64,000 nucleotides of DNA from Vibrio sinaloensis (lineage in GTDB: Bacteria > Pseudomonadota > Gammaproteobacteria > Enterobacterales > Vibrionaceae). Below, piece by piece: positions 18,619-31,200 of the stretch. Numbering within the stretch: position 1 is the first letter of the stretch; every line of letters starts with the position of its first letter. The position numbers and the translations under genes are program-made. The notes under the pieces are model-generated. The model ran no database searches. It was given only the letters and a program-made list of their open reading frames with translations, and had not been told where the DNA came from. Location: positions 868,001 through 932,000 of the forward strand of contig NZ_CP096200.1 of the NCBI RefSeq assembly GCF_023195835.1, given 5' to 3'.

Positions 18619-19674
18619 ATGTTTCAAACCGATGATGTACGAATTAATAAAGTCAAAGAATTATTACCACCAGTTGCCGTTTTAGAGAAGTTTCCTGCGA
18701 CAGAATCTGCTGCTTCGACTACGTTTCGTTCACGTGAAGCCATTTCTAATATTCTAAAGGGCAAAGATGATCGCCTGTTGGTGATCATCGGCCCATGTTC
18801 AATTCATGACCCAGAAGCGGCGATTGAATACGGTAAGCGACTAAAAGTACTGCGTGATGAACTCGGTGATCGCCTAGAAGTCGTGATGCGCGTCTACTTT
18901 GAGAAACCACGTACCACGGTGGGTTGGAAAGGTCTGATCAATGACCCTTATCTGAACGATACGTTTAAAATCAATGATGGACTGCGTATGGGCCGCAAAC
19001 TGCTGCTCGACCTGACCGACATGGGCATGCCAACGGCGAGTGAGTTCCTCGATATGATTTCACCGCAATACGTTGCTGACCTTATCAGCTGGGGTGCCAT
19101 TGGCGCGCGCACCACTGAGTCTCAGGTGCACCGTGAACTGGCGTCGGGTATCTCATGTCCAGTGGGCTTTAAAAACGGCACCGACGGCAACATCAAAATT
19201 GCTTCAGATGCGATTCGTTCAGCCAGTGCCTCGCACCACTTCCTGTCAGTGACTAAATATGGCCACTCTGCGATCATTGAAACGGCGGGTAACCCAGATT
19301 GTCATATCATTTTACGTGGTGGTAAAGAGCCAAACTACAGTGCCGACCATGTTGGCGCGATCAAGCAAGAGCTGGAAGCCTCTGGCCTACCTCAGAAAGT
19401 GATGATTGACTTTAGCCATGCCAACAGCTCGAAGCAGTATCAACGTCAAATGGTGGTGGCTGACGATGTCGCCAGCCAAATCTCTGGGGGTGAAGAGGCA
19501 ATCTTCGGTGTGATGATTGAATCGCATTTGGTTGAAGGTCGTCAGGATCTGGTTCAAGGTGAAACCTTAACCTACGGCCAATCTATTACCGATGCGTGTA
19601 TCGGTTGGGATGACACCGAAAAAGTACTTCGCCAACTGGCTGACGCTGTGGCAGCGCGTCGCAACAACAAGTAA
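18619..19674 (+). CDS. aroG: 3-deoxy-7-phosphoheptulonate synthase (DAHP synthase, class I)
   Basis: A 351-residue DAHP synthase that condenses phosphoenolpyruvate with erythrose-4-phosphate, the first step of aromatic amino-acid synthesis. Active-site segments are clear: VIIGPCSIHDP near 55, VYFEKPRTTVGWKGLINDP near 93, GARTTESQVHRELASG near 161, and the metal site IDFSHANSSKQY near 265. Length and sequence match the AroF/AroG/AroH group. Which amino acid inhibits it cannot be told with certainty; the Phe-sensitive type is my guess. Start follows AGGAAGAAGTAAGCA. A strong terminator follows. Confidence 0.92.
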   Translation: MFQTDDVRINKVKELLPPVAVLEKFPATESAASTTFRSREAISNILKGKDDRLLVIIGPCSIHDPEAAIEYGKRLKVLRDELGDRLEVVMRVYFEKPRTTVGWKGLINDPYLNDTFKINDGLRMGRKLLLDLTDMGMPTASEFLDMISPQYVADLISWGAIGARTTESQVHRELASGISCPVGFKNGTDGNIKIASDAIRSASASHHFLSVTKYGHSAIIETAGNPDCHIILRGGKEPNYSADHVGAIKQELEASGLPQKVMIDFSHANSSKQYQRQMVVADDVASQISGGEEAIFGVMIESHLVEGRQDLVQGETLTYGQSITDACIGWDDTEKVLRQLADAVAARRNNK

Positions 19675-19685
19675 CCATATTATGT

Positions 19686-19711
19686 AAAAAAGCTCCCTCG
19701 GGAGCTTTTTT
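19686..19711 (+). terminator. Terminator after aroG
   Basis: AAAAAGCTCCC / GGGAGCTTTTT stem with a two-base TC loop and an A tract before and T tract after, so it can serve aroG and the convergent amylase gene. Confidence 0.92.
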
Positions 19712-19746
19712 GGTTTTTATGCCACTAAATTGATGGCTATTTGATA

Positions 19747-21804
19747 TTAGCGCCCCACATAGGCCACCACCACCTTGTCTTCCCCTAACGTTCTTGAGAA
19801 CACATAGGCATTCTGGTTAGCAATCTGTTTGTGCACCCCAGCGCCAATCGCAGGGTGACTCTGGCGGAACTTGCCTAAGATTTGCCAGTGTGATAACAAC
19901 TGCTGGCGCTGCTCATCCAGTTTCCACACCATATCCGAGCGCGTGCCTTGATGGAAATCATCTGCGTATGGACCTAGCTCTCGACCCACTTCATCACCGT
20001 AGTAAATCTGAATCGCGCCAGGGCTCAGCAGCAGCGCATTGGCTGCATTACGTTGCATGTCAAAGGATTTAAAGCGGTTGAAGAATAGCTCAGTGTCGTG
20101 TGATGACATATAGCTAACAGGCGTGAAGTCTGGCGTCGATTGAATGGAATCCGCGTAGTTCTGATAGACATCCTGCATCTGGCTGAAACAGGCCGCGCCT
20201 TTGTCGAGCTTTTTCTGCATATCGAAGTTGATCAACGCATCAAAGCCTTGATCGGCATAGGGCGAACGGTAGGCCGAGTGTCCCCATACTTCACCCATCA
20301 TCCAAAATGGTTCGCCTTGTTGGCCGTTCTGTGCGCGCCACTGTTCGAGGCTTTCGCTGGCGGTCTGTTTCAGTTGGAGCCACACATCCCCTTCGACGTG
20401 TTTCACGGTATCAACTCGAAACCCATCAATGCCGAAACGTTTCACCCAGTCGGATTGCCATTCCACCAAATAATCGGCGACTGTATAATTCTCTCGCGCC
20501 TGTACGCGTGTGCCAGGGTTATTCAATAACCACTGTGGCGGTGTCACGGTTTGCTCTGACTCGGTTTGAAAGTCAGGCAACCCAGCTAAGTTCATCGTGG
20601 TATCGCTGCTGCCTGGCTGTGGGTAGCCTGGTAGACCCGCACGCACCCATTCTGGTCCCCACCAAGTTGCCCACTGCTCGCTTTGATAGTCAATCGCGTT
20701 GTTAAAACTGTGCCAGTTCTCTCCAGCCTTTGGCGCCCATTGGGCCCATTGGTTTGGCATTTTGTCACGGTTGACCACTTGAATATTATCAAGCTGAAGG
20801 TCGGCCAATGTCGCATAGCCAGCATGGTTGAGGACAGCGTCGAGCAATATTTTGATCCCTCGTTTATGTGCCTCTGTGACTAGCTGACGAAGATCGTCTT
20901 CGCTGCCAAAGTTTTGATCGATCTTGGTGAAATCTCGCGTCCAATAGCCATGGTAGGAGTAGAAAGGAAAACTGCCACTCTCGCCGCCGCCAACAAAGCC
21001 GTGTACCTGCTCAACGATGGGCGACAGCCAAATCGCATCGGTACCTAAACTCTGAATGTAATCTAGCTTCTCAATCACCCCTTTAAGATCGCCACCGTGA
21101 AAGGTGCCCACTTCTTGTTGGTTATCTTTTTGCCGTCCGTAACTTTGATCGTTACTGCTATCGCCGTTATGGAAGCGGTCCACCATAACAAAGTAAATAT
21201 TGGCGTTGTGATAGCTAAACTCGGGAGCAGTCGCCGGGGTATCAACGGCTTCAAGTAACACTAAGCCGCCGCTAGTTGCAGAAGGCGTCAGTGTGACTTG
21301 GCCATTTTTGACGACCACCTCTTGGCCGCTCAATGCATCCCTAAGTCGCGTTCCCTCCGCAAATGTGGCGTCTAAGGCGATAGTCACTTCATCACCGCTA
21401 TAGACTTCGCATTGAACATTCGGGATTGGGCGGACAAAGGTTTTGCTGCTCTTTTTGGCCTCACGGGCGACTGTTAAGGTGTGGTTCTGCGCATCATACG
21501 CAAAAGAGTAGTCGCCGTTAAAGCGTATCTTCAGCGGCAATTGGGTCTCTTTGCCACAGTTTAAGTTTAGTGGACGGCGAAATTTTACTTTCTGCTCAGC
21601 TACCTCAGCACACTGACCATCGATACCTGTAATAGTGATTTGGTAGGTGTCTTTAGTGAGTGGCAGTACGATTGGCTCTCCGCTATGCAAGGGAAAATCT
21701 CGGCTGGTAGTGGTGGTCGACAGCGTTAGGCTTGGGCTGGCCATCACAGCCGTGCTTATGGCGCACGCCAGCATAGTGATGGGATAAGTTACAGAGTTGT
21801 TCAC
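19747..21804 (-). CDS. Secreted alpha-amylase (GH13, MalS-like)
   Basis: A 685-residue glycoside hydrolase family 13 enzyme that cuts internal alpha-1,4 bonds in starch or maltodextrin. The N-terminal 22 residues are a signal peptide (cut near VMA-SP), followed by a beta-rich domain of about 190 residues. The barrel has all four catalytic regions: LDAVLNHAG, GFRVDTVKH with the nucleophile Asp, GEVWGH with the acid Glu, and SSHD. A periplasmic MalS-like role feeding LamB/MalM-type uptake is likely. The start is GTG after AAGGATGTAAC. C-terminus KVVVAYVGR ends without an extra domain. Confidence 0.88.
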   Translation of the reverse strand: MNNSVTYPITMLACAISTAVMASPSLTLSTTTTSRDFPLHSGEPIVLPLTKDTYQITITGIDGQCAEVAEQKVKFRRPLNLNCGKETQLPLKIRFNGDYSFAYDAQNHTLTVAREAKKSSKTFVRPIPNVQCEVYSGDEVTIALDATFAEGTRLRDALSGQEVVVKNGQVTLTPSATSGGLVLLEAVDTPATAPEFSYHNANIYFVMVDRFHNGDSSNDQSYGRQKDNQQEVGTFHGGDLKGVIEKLDYIQSLGTDAIWLSPIVEQVHGFVGGGESGSFPFYSYHGYWTRDFTKIDQNFGSEDDLRQLVTEAHKRGIKILLDAVLNHAGYATLADLQLDNIQVVNRDKMPNQWAQWAPKAGENWHSFNNAIDYQSEQWATWWGPEWVRAGLPGYPQPGSSDTTMNLAGLPDFQTESEQTVTPPQWLLNNPGTRVQARENYTVADYLVEWQSDWVKRFGIDGFRVDTVKHVEGDVWLQLKQTASESLEQWRAQNGQQGEPFWMMGEVWGHSAYRSPYADQGFDALINFDMQKKLDKGAACFSQMQDVYQNYADSIQSTPDFTPVSYMSSHDTELFFNRFKSFDMQRNAANALLLSPGAIQIYYGDEVGRELGPYADDFHQGTRSDMVWKLDEQRQQLLSHWQILGKFRQSHPAIGAGVHKQIANQNAYVFSRTLGEDKVVVAYVGR

Positions 21805-22224
21805 GTTACATCCTTGATGTTGTTGCTTTTATACTCATTTACCTTATCTGCCTGTTTATCACTCGACATCATTCCTCCTTTCTACGCCCTAAAAACAGAG
21901 CTATTTCACAGTTCACCGAGGAAAGGATGAGTAGCTGATGAAATGTAGCGAATCACCCTTATGGCTCGATGTGAATTGAGGCTAAAGATGTTTCAAAGTT
22001 GAGATTTTTGGTCATTTATTTTCCACATTTGTCGTGTTGGATCTTTTGTGTACCCCAGCTTTACTTGGATTCACTCATATTAGTTAAGTCTTATTAACTT
22101 ATAGGTTGATATTTAAGAGTGGTTTTGTGAGCAAAGTTTGTTACTTTTAGCGCATAACTTTAAAAATGAAACAAAATATTACTATGCCCTAATGCTGTTT
22201 TGGGGTGATTTATCGGGGACCTTT
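21805..22224. promoter_or_regulatory. 420-base divergent control region (amylase / adhesin)
   Basis: No gene is convincing here. GGAGGA on the minus strand at 21873-21878 and GGATGAG on the plus strand at 21925-21931 match the core of the MalT box (GGGGAKGAGG) and could mark a MalT-controlled amylase promoter, weakly. AGTTAA-GTCTTA-TTAACT at 22083-22100 is a perfect 6-bp inverted repeat 125 bases before the adhesin start and may be an operator for that gene. The reading frame of the adhesin is open back to 22138, but ATG 22225 has the GGGGA ribosome site. Confidence 0.35.
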
Positions 22225-25200
22225 ATGGATGTAGATGTTGTACGCCAGCCTGCTGTTGTAAAACAGGTGAGTGGTGATGTAGTCGTTGTAAACCCTCAAG
22301 GTGTTGCAAGAAAAGTGTCAGTCGGTGATGCAGTGAACTCGGGTGAAATCATCCTCACATCCAATCAGTCGAACCTACTGCTAGAAAACGCCAGAGCAGA
22401 GTTTAGTGTTGATGCGAATAGCATCGCCGTTGAAGATGGCCTAAACGGCTGGGGCACAGCACCTATTGCCGGCGAAGTCAGCTTTGACCCATCGCAGCTC
22501 AATAACGCGGCATTTACGCCAGAAGAGCTAGCGGCCATTCAAGATGCAATTTTGGCGGGCGCCGACCCGACAGAGATCCTCGAAGCAACCGCCGCAGGTG
22601 GCTCAGCGGGCTCTGCCAACGCAGGTTTTGTCACCATCGACTACAATGGTGCAGAAGTGTTGGCGAGCACCTTCTTTGAAACCTCAGGTTTTTCAACCCA
22701 AGCCGTCGATGACAATGACGATTCGCAACGTCCGTTTGTGTTTGCCAATGGTGGTGAATCCATAAGTAGCACTTTAACCGAAGGCGCTTTCTCGCTCGGT
22801 ACCTATCCTCAATCGACGACCAATTCGGTGACGATTACCGCAGGCGATTTGGCCCTTGATGCAGGTTCGTTTGTGCCGAAATCTGTTTCTCTGGCGTCAC
22901 TGTTGAGCGAGCTCAATTCAGACATCACATCTAACGGCCAAGCGGTGAGCTTTAGCTATGACTCTACGCAAAATGCCATTGTCGGTGTTCTCAATGGAGA
23001 GCAAGTACTCACTATTGCAATTGAAGCCAATAATCTCGGAGATGATGTTTCCCTAGATCTGGTCACAACCGTCTACCAGCCCATAGATCATATTCCTTCT
23101 GTCGGTGGCGGTCAGGTTGCGTTTAGCAATGATCAAATTGTTATCTCGTTTGAGCTTGAGGGCAAAGACAGCGGCGGCAATGCGATTCGAACCCCGATTG
23201 ATGCTCAAATCACGATAGCGGATGGCGCTAATGCTGAGTTTACCTCCATTGACAATGCTGCGGTCTATGAAGCGGGGCTGGTGGATGGCTCTGTTGTCGG
23301 CCCAACTAACACTGAATTTACTGGTAGCTTGAATGGTGCGTTGGGCAGTGATCAGATTACGCAGATGCAGATTGATGTCGATGCGTTTAATGCCGCGCAG
23401 CAGCAGTCAGCAATTACTGCCCAAGGTCAAGTGATGACTCTCGAAGCCGTTGACGGCCAGTCGGGCGTATATTTGGGTTACATCCTGCTTGGCGATAAGC
23501 GAGTCGATGTCATCAAAGTCACGATTGGTCCGGTAACTAACAGCGATACCGCCTTTAGCGCAGAGTACAAAGTCGAGCTTCTGGATGAGCTTGACCAGCG
23601 TCAGCAGGGAATGGACACGCTAACGATTTCACTACCGGTTTACGTGACCGATGCGGATAATGACCAGTCACAACGCTCGCAGTTAGTGATTAATGTCGGC
23701 GATGACCAGCAGGTGGTGGTTGACAGCAGTTTAAGCCTTACAGAGCCAGAATATGGGTCGACGCAGGCGAGCAGCGAAATCGATGTGATTAGCCAAGCGG
23801 GTGCCGATCATGGTCAAGTGACCTCGTTCACCTTTGATGACAAGGTGTACCTGCTTGAAGAGGGAAGAACCGAGTATTCCGTCGCCGATGGCACAGTTAA
23901 ATTGAGTGCCGATGGCAAGCTGTCATTTGTTGCCAATAGCGATCTTGACCACTCGGCGGGCGACACCATCCAGCACACCATGGTGGTCACTGTGACCGAC
24001 CAAGACGGTGACCAATTGACCAGTAAGGTTGATATCACCATCGCCGATGGGCAAGACCCAGTGATCAGTGGCATTAGCGGCGCAGAATTGTTCGAAGCTG
24101 GGCTAGACCATGGTTCGAAAGTGGGTGACACGGACATAACCGCGACGGGCAAGATTGATTTCCTCACGGGTAGCGATCAAGTGGTCTCGATGGGTATTGA
24201 TGTCGATGCTTTCAATCGTTCATCAACACTGACATCCGCAGGTCAGAAAGTGTTACTCGAACAGGACTCGGCAGGAGTCTATAAGGGTTATATCAAGCTC
24301 GGGGATAAACAGATCGAGGTGTTGACCATCAACTTAGAAAAGCTGGGTGAGTATCGGGTGACACTACACAAAGAGGTCGACCACCCTGCTCAAGGTCAAG
24401 ATAGCCTTGATATCGCCATTCCTGTTTATGTGGTGGACAGCGACAATGACCACTCAGCGCCGAGTCAGTTGATGGTGCGTATTGGCGATGATCTGCAAGT
24501 CGTTGCCAATGGCAGCTTAAGTGTGACCGAGCCAAACCATGAGAGTACAGCAACCAGCAACCAAGTTGACGTGATCACTCATGCTGGTGCCGACCAAGGT
24601 AAGGTTAGCGCGTTCACATTTGATGGCACTCCGTACACAGTGAGTTCGGGCCAAACCCACTACTCGGTTACCGATGGTACCGTGGTGATCACCACAGATG
24701 GACGATTATCCTTTGTTGCCAACAGTAATCGGGACCACTCTAGCAGTGAAACCATCCAACATACCATTGTTGTCACGGTCACCGACCAAGATGGTGATAC
24801 GCTCACCAGCACGGTAGAGCTTGCCATTAAAGATGGCAGCAACCCCGTCATCAATAGCATCAGCGCAACTGAGCTGTTTGAGGGCGGCCTCAGTGATGGC
24901 TCAACGCTTGGTGGAATCGTGACGACAGCCAGCGGTTCGATTGATGTGGCGACGGGCAGTGACAAAGTGGTCGCACTGCACATAGATCTCAATACGCTCA
25001 ATAGCAGTTCGACGCTCACCTCTGCTGGGAAGCCAGTGGTGTTTGAGGCGTTGTCATCCGGCGTGTATCGCGGCTATATCACCACCGATACGGGTAAAGA
25101 GATCGACATACTTTCGATTCAGCTCGATCAAACTCACTTTGATAAATACCAGGTGACATTGCTTGATCAAGTTGACCATCCGACCCAAGGGCAAGATAAC

Positions 25201-28200
25201 CTAGTCGTTAACCTTCCGGTAATCGCGGTCGACAGCGATGGGGATCATTCTTTAGCGGTCAACTTACCGATTAAGTTGGTCGACGATACACCTACCTTAG
25301 CCAATATTAGCCAGACTCATGTTGTCGATGAGGATGACCTTGCCACTGTCGGCTCTGATCAGAGTCAGCGACCACAAGTTAGCGGCACATTCGATGTGAG
25401 TGAAGGCGCAGACAGTGTCGTTAAATATCAACTCGCTGATGCGGATAAAATTCTTGAAGATTTGACCAGTGGCGGTGAAGCGCTCTCATGGCGCGCTGTG
25501 ACCCAAAGTGGGACCGAGTTTAGTTACACCGCGGAAACCGCAAGCGGAGAGGCGGTGTTTAGCATCGTTTTCGACACGGCTGACAATAGTTACCGTTTTG
25601 AACTGGTTAAATCCCTCGATCACCTTGCTGGTGGTGGAGAAAACAGTGTTCAGCTCAATTTTACTATCAAGGCCACTGACTTTGATGGCGATGAGAGTAA
25701 TGTGATCACTCTGCCGATTCGCGTGGTTGATGATATTCCGACCTTAACGCAGCAGTCGCTAACCGTTGAAGAGGGAGAGCACTGGAGCAATACCGTCCAA
25801 CTGTTTGCCGCCCAAACAGATAAGGGCGCCGACAATGCTGCTTTGACCTCGATTGAGGGTACCCAAGATAGTCATGGCGTACAAATTGTCTTTAGGGAAG
25901 GCAATGGTGACCTTGCATCCAGCGTTGATTTGGCGTCAGGTTCTCACGATCTGTTTGTGTATGAACAGACCACAGGTTCAGATGGTCAGGTTACTCAGCG
26001 TCATATAGGCTGGCTAAAAGTGGATACCGATGGCTCAGTGACATTCGCTGCTGCTCCAAACCTTAAGCACAGCGGCGACGAGATTAAGTTTACCGTCAAT
26101 CTAACCGCGACCGACGGCGACAAAGATACTTCTGTCGTGCCATTAGACATCACCATTACCGACCATAAAGCGCAGCCGATTGCTTTGGCAGTCAAAACCT
26201 TTGAAGATGCTGGTCGCGATAGCCAAATTAAATACGCGACAGGCGATGAGCCAGAGCGAGAAAACGCGCAAGACAATCAACAAGGCTTGGCCGACTCGCC
26301 GGCCAAAGTGGCGTTAGCGGTGAACTTGTTTGACCAAGATAACGCAGAAAAAATTGGCCAGCTAGTGATTCAACATGGCCAGCATCGCGGTAGCTTTTTC
26401 TATCTAAAAGACGGTGTGTACCATCAGTTAGAGACCAATGCAGATGGCGACTTAGTGTTGGCAAAAGATCAGATTGTGCAGAGCTTTAGCACAACGGACG
26501 GCCATACCACCGCCACGATTGAAAACCTCTATTTTGTGCCGGATCGAAATCTTTCGACCAATGGCCGAGGGGTAGACATCAACTATCAGCTGCAAATCGA
26601 TAACCATGGAACGCTAGATCATACCTTGGACTCGAGCTTCAATATTGAGGTGGAGAGCGTTGCAGATATCGCAACCTGGGATGATGGCAACAGCCAATAT
26701 CATTACGTGTTAACCGAAGATGGCGATAGCGCCAAGTTAGATCTTCAAGCGGTAACCCAAGATAGCACCAGACCAGAAACCATTCGTTATGAGCTGCGAG
26801 TGACTGACGGAGCAGGGCATTTTGAGCTGATTGGTAAAGATGGCAATCCGCTGAGTGCAGATAAAAACGGCGTTTATCATGTCTCGTCAAAAGACATAAA
26901 TGCCATTCAGGTCAATCCAGATGACCATTTCGCCGGCACCATTAAGCTTGAAGCGGTTGCTGTCACCCGGGAGCGCAACAATCCATTGGCGGGTAAGCGC
27001 GAGGCACATTCAGAGCCAAAAGAGTTGGTCTTTGATGTCACGCCGCAGGCGGATAAAGCCAGCTTTAGCGTTAGTCGCATCCATATTTTTGAAGATAACG
27101 CCGCCTCGCAAGATACGCTAGACCCGACTAGCGATCGCAATCCACTGACGCTTGATGAAGTGATTTCCATGTCGCCTTCGTTAGACGGTGACGGCTCGGA
27201 AACCCTGTATGTGCGTATTTCGGATCTCACCCAAGGCGCTCAATTAAAGTGGGCGGGAGCGGGCAGCAGTCTTATCACTGAGGTGACAGAGAATGGCCAC
27301 ACTTACCAAGAAATTGCCTACGACCAGTTGCACAACGTCGAAGTGATCCCGAAGTTACATAGTAACGAGGATTTTACCTTTAAGGTGACGGGTGTGGTCA
27401 AAGATAGCGCCACTCTGACTAGTGGTGTGGCGGTAAATGAGCAAGTTCTTGAGACCAAAACGGTTAACGTTGAGGTCAAAGGGGTGGTGGATATTCCCAA
27501 AGGGGATGCTTCCGGCTCGGGATGGACCAGCTTCGAAGAAAACGGCCAGCAGGGTCTGGAAATTACCGTCAAGGAAAACAACGACGCGAAGTTGAACTTC
27601 ACTATTCACTCTGGCGAGCATGCGGATAACAGCAATGATCACTCCGAGTCTGTGACTGTGTTGCTGTCAAACATTCCACCGGGTGTGGTTATCGAAGACG
27701 CTGATGGCAAGGTTATCGATCTCAACTTTACCGGTTACGATGCCAATGGCCAGCCCGTTTACGAGGCCAACATCACTCAAGAACAAAACCAGACCGGTAT
27801 TATTATCAAACCGGTGCACTCGTCGACTGAGAATATCGATTTAACCGCCACCATTATTGTCACGGAAAATGACGGCCACAGCCGAACGTTTGAGCAGTTA
27901 GTACGGGTCAAAGTTGAGCCTGCGATTAATACCACCCAAGACTATCTAAACAGCTCACAAGGTGATGAAGATAGCCCAATCAATATTCGCTGGTATCCGG
28001 AAGGGGTCGATTACCCAGACAGTGATGAACATGTCACATCGATTACCATTAGTGGTATCCCTGACGGAGCGACCGTCTATGTGGCAGGAACGCTAGTTAA
28101 TGTCATCAATGGCAGCATCAACATCACATCAGCCAGCGGTCAGTCGGTGCAAGACTTTACTCAGGATGCGCTCAAGCCTGGTTTTGTGCAGATTGTACCG

Positions 28201-31200
28201 GCCAAAGACTCGAGTACTGACTTTGTGTTGCAAACCGAAGTCAAGATTGAAGAGGTTAACCATGAGCATGCGATTGGCCAGCCCACGAATGAGATAGAGC
28301 GCGCGCAAGCGACCTTGCACGGAACGATAACTGTCAAAGTGAATCCGGTTGTCGAGCCACGAGATGCCAATAATCGACTGGTGGTTGAGAGCGAAGCGGG
28401 CGTTGCAGGCAGCAGTGTTGCCGCCAATCCGGACGGCAGTATTCACTTCACCACCAACAGCGCTAAAGCGAATCAAAGCGGAGAATTTGTGATTCGTTAT
28501 CAAGAGACGGATGACTCTGGATCAGCGGGTGAGCCGAATGAAGTGGTGACTCAGCTAGTGGTGCAGTTTAGCGTGACTGGTGAGCAGGTGATGGACCAGT
28601 TGTTTATTGATGGCGCCGTTTACGAAGGCGCTGGGCGCTGGGTTATCACTAATGAACAAGCATTTAGCATTAAAGCGCCCAATGGTTTGTCTTATTCGCT
28701 CAACGGCAAGCAACACAGTGATATCGGACTGACGATCTTCGCCGAAGTGGTAGATAAAGGGGATGACGGCAGTAAGCGCAGTGATGTCGAGCAACGCTCT
28801 ACCAGCGTCACTTTGTCGTTTCCTGCGCATCTTGATGACGGTGATTACAAAGCCGGTGAACTTGATTTGACCGACAATCAAATCGTGACAGGCACCGAGG
28901 ATACGCAAATAGACCTTGGCACGCAGCTTGAGCCTCTATTGAAAGTGCTATCTCATGATGGTCACGAAGATGTTATTACACTGGTTATCGATAGCAATAC
29001 CTCGGTGGGTAAGATTGGTATCGAAGGCGCCAGTGAAGACTTTACCGATGGTCGGTATGTGTTCAAAGCGACACTCACCGCAGACGGCAAGATCGCCGGT
29101 TTGGATGGGCTAACCATTACTCCGCCGAAAGACTACTCGGGTGATTTTGAGTTGCCGATTACCGTGATCACGACCGACAGAGTGTCGGGCGACGAACTCA
29201 CTCGCGCTGAGTCGGTGGTGGTTCAAGTTAAGCCAATCGCTGATGTGCAGACGGACCACGCGCCCACAATCAAGGTTGAGGTGACAGGCTCACTCGACGA
29301 CAGCTTCAATCCTATCGACCAAGATGGGCAAGCGGGCGCCGATAAACTGGGTTATGAAGACAGCTACATTCAGCTTGCCTTTGGCTCGGTGTTTGCCGAC
29401 CAAGTCACGGGCGTTGAGGGAGGCGTGGAAGCGCTGACAGCGATGACCTTGTCACTCGCAGATCCAACGCTTGGACAATTCTACGATCGCAGTGGGCATG
29501 CGCTTGGAACCACAGTGACCTTTAGTCAGCAACAGATTGCAGCAGGCGCGCTCGATGAGGTGTTGTTTAGAGCAAACCACAACACCCCAACGGCCAACAA
29601 CCAAAACAAGGTATTGGTCGATGTTAGCGCTCAAGTCACCGATAGTGCACAGTTTAACGTCCCAGGGCATCAAGGCTCAGCCGAACACAAAGATACCTTT
29701 ACCTCACAAGTGAGCTTTGAAGTGACTCCGGTACTCGACCCAGTGGTTGTCACCGGACCTGGAAGCGATCCGAGTCAGGTGATTGAGATTGTCGGGGATG
29801 AAGACCAGGCGATTTCGTTAGGGAGCACTTCTGGTTCTGTCGCAATCCAGCTCACTGATACCGATGGCTCAGAAAGCTTTATTTCGATTAAGTTTACCGG
29901 GGTACCGGATGGCTTCTTACTTAACGCAACCGATGGTTATACGGTGAAAAACAACGGTGGCGGCGAGTGGAGCGTAAAACTGCCAAGTGGCGTCAAAGAC
30001 GAGATTGATCTGAGCAAGATTAGCGTTCAGCCGCCTAAGCATTTCAGTGGTACTGCGGAGTTTGGTGTCACGGTATTTACTCAAGAGTCACTACTGGGCG
30101 TACCCACGGCAGCGGCCAATCTTCCGAGCTTTAAGTTAACCGTCAATCCGATTGGTGACACGATTGATAGCGATGTCACCACCAGCGCATCTGGGATGGA
30201 AGGGCAAAATGTCGATATTGCCCTTAACGCAGCAGTGATTGATCGCGCTATGTCTGCTTCTGGCAGTGGGACTTACTTAGAAAACGGTGCCGAAACGCTG
30301 CGCGTGGAAGTGACGCAAGTGCCCGATGGTGCTTCCATCTATTATCCCGATGGCAAACTTGCAGACTATAACGCAAGCACTGGGGTTTGGACTCTGGAAA
30401 TAGATGCCCAGCAACTGGATAAGATCATCTTTAACTCTGGTGACCATAACAGTGATCAAGGCAATGCGTTGGGGATTGATGGCCCGATTCATATTGCCAT
30501 TCAGTCGGTGGACAATGGGGCACTTGGTCCTAAGTCTGAATTTGATGTCGATTTGGTGATTGATCCCGTCAATGACCAGCCAACCTTTGCCAACGTGATT
30601 GACTTAGCAACATCGGAAGATGTTCTAGGCGGCCTCGCAATCAATCAATTTTCGATTGCGGATATCGACGCCACCTATGACGACCCAGATGCCAGCTATC
30701 AGCTCACGCTGAGCGCAAGTTCAGGTGCATTTACTTTCCTCAGCGATGCGAACGTTCAGTTCAGCGTCGCCGCTGATGGCAGCTTGATCGCTACGGGTAA
30801 ACTGGCGGATATCAATGCAGCTCTGGCGACGGGCAAGGTTATCTTTGTGCCTGAACCTGATTTTAATGGCCAAGTCTCTGTGAAAGCGGCCATCAATGAT
30901 GGCGGTAACAACGGTACCCACATCCCCGGTGATAGCTCAACCTCGTCCACCAATCAGGCCGATTTTGTTATCAATGTAACGCCAGTCAATGATAAGCCGG
31001 TGCTCGATATTGACGATATTACCTCACACATTAATGAAGATGTTAACCAGCAGATCAGCGGCATTTCAGTCAGTGACGTGGACTATGTCGGCGCGTCCAG
31101 TAATGACTTAATGACAGTGACGCTGAGTATTAGTGACGGCACGCTCTCTTTGGTTAAGCCAGTAGGCTCGAGCGTGACTGCGACTGGCGAAGGCACTGAC

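Noticed and set aside
22138..22224. Earlier start for the giant adhesin
   Set aside because: The added 29 residues are not like the retention module, whose conserved beginning is MDVDVVRQ at 22225 after a good ribosome site.
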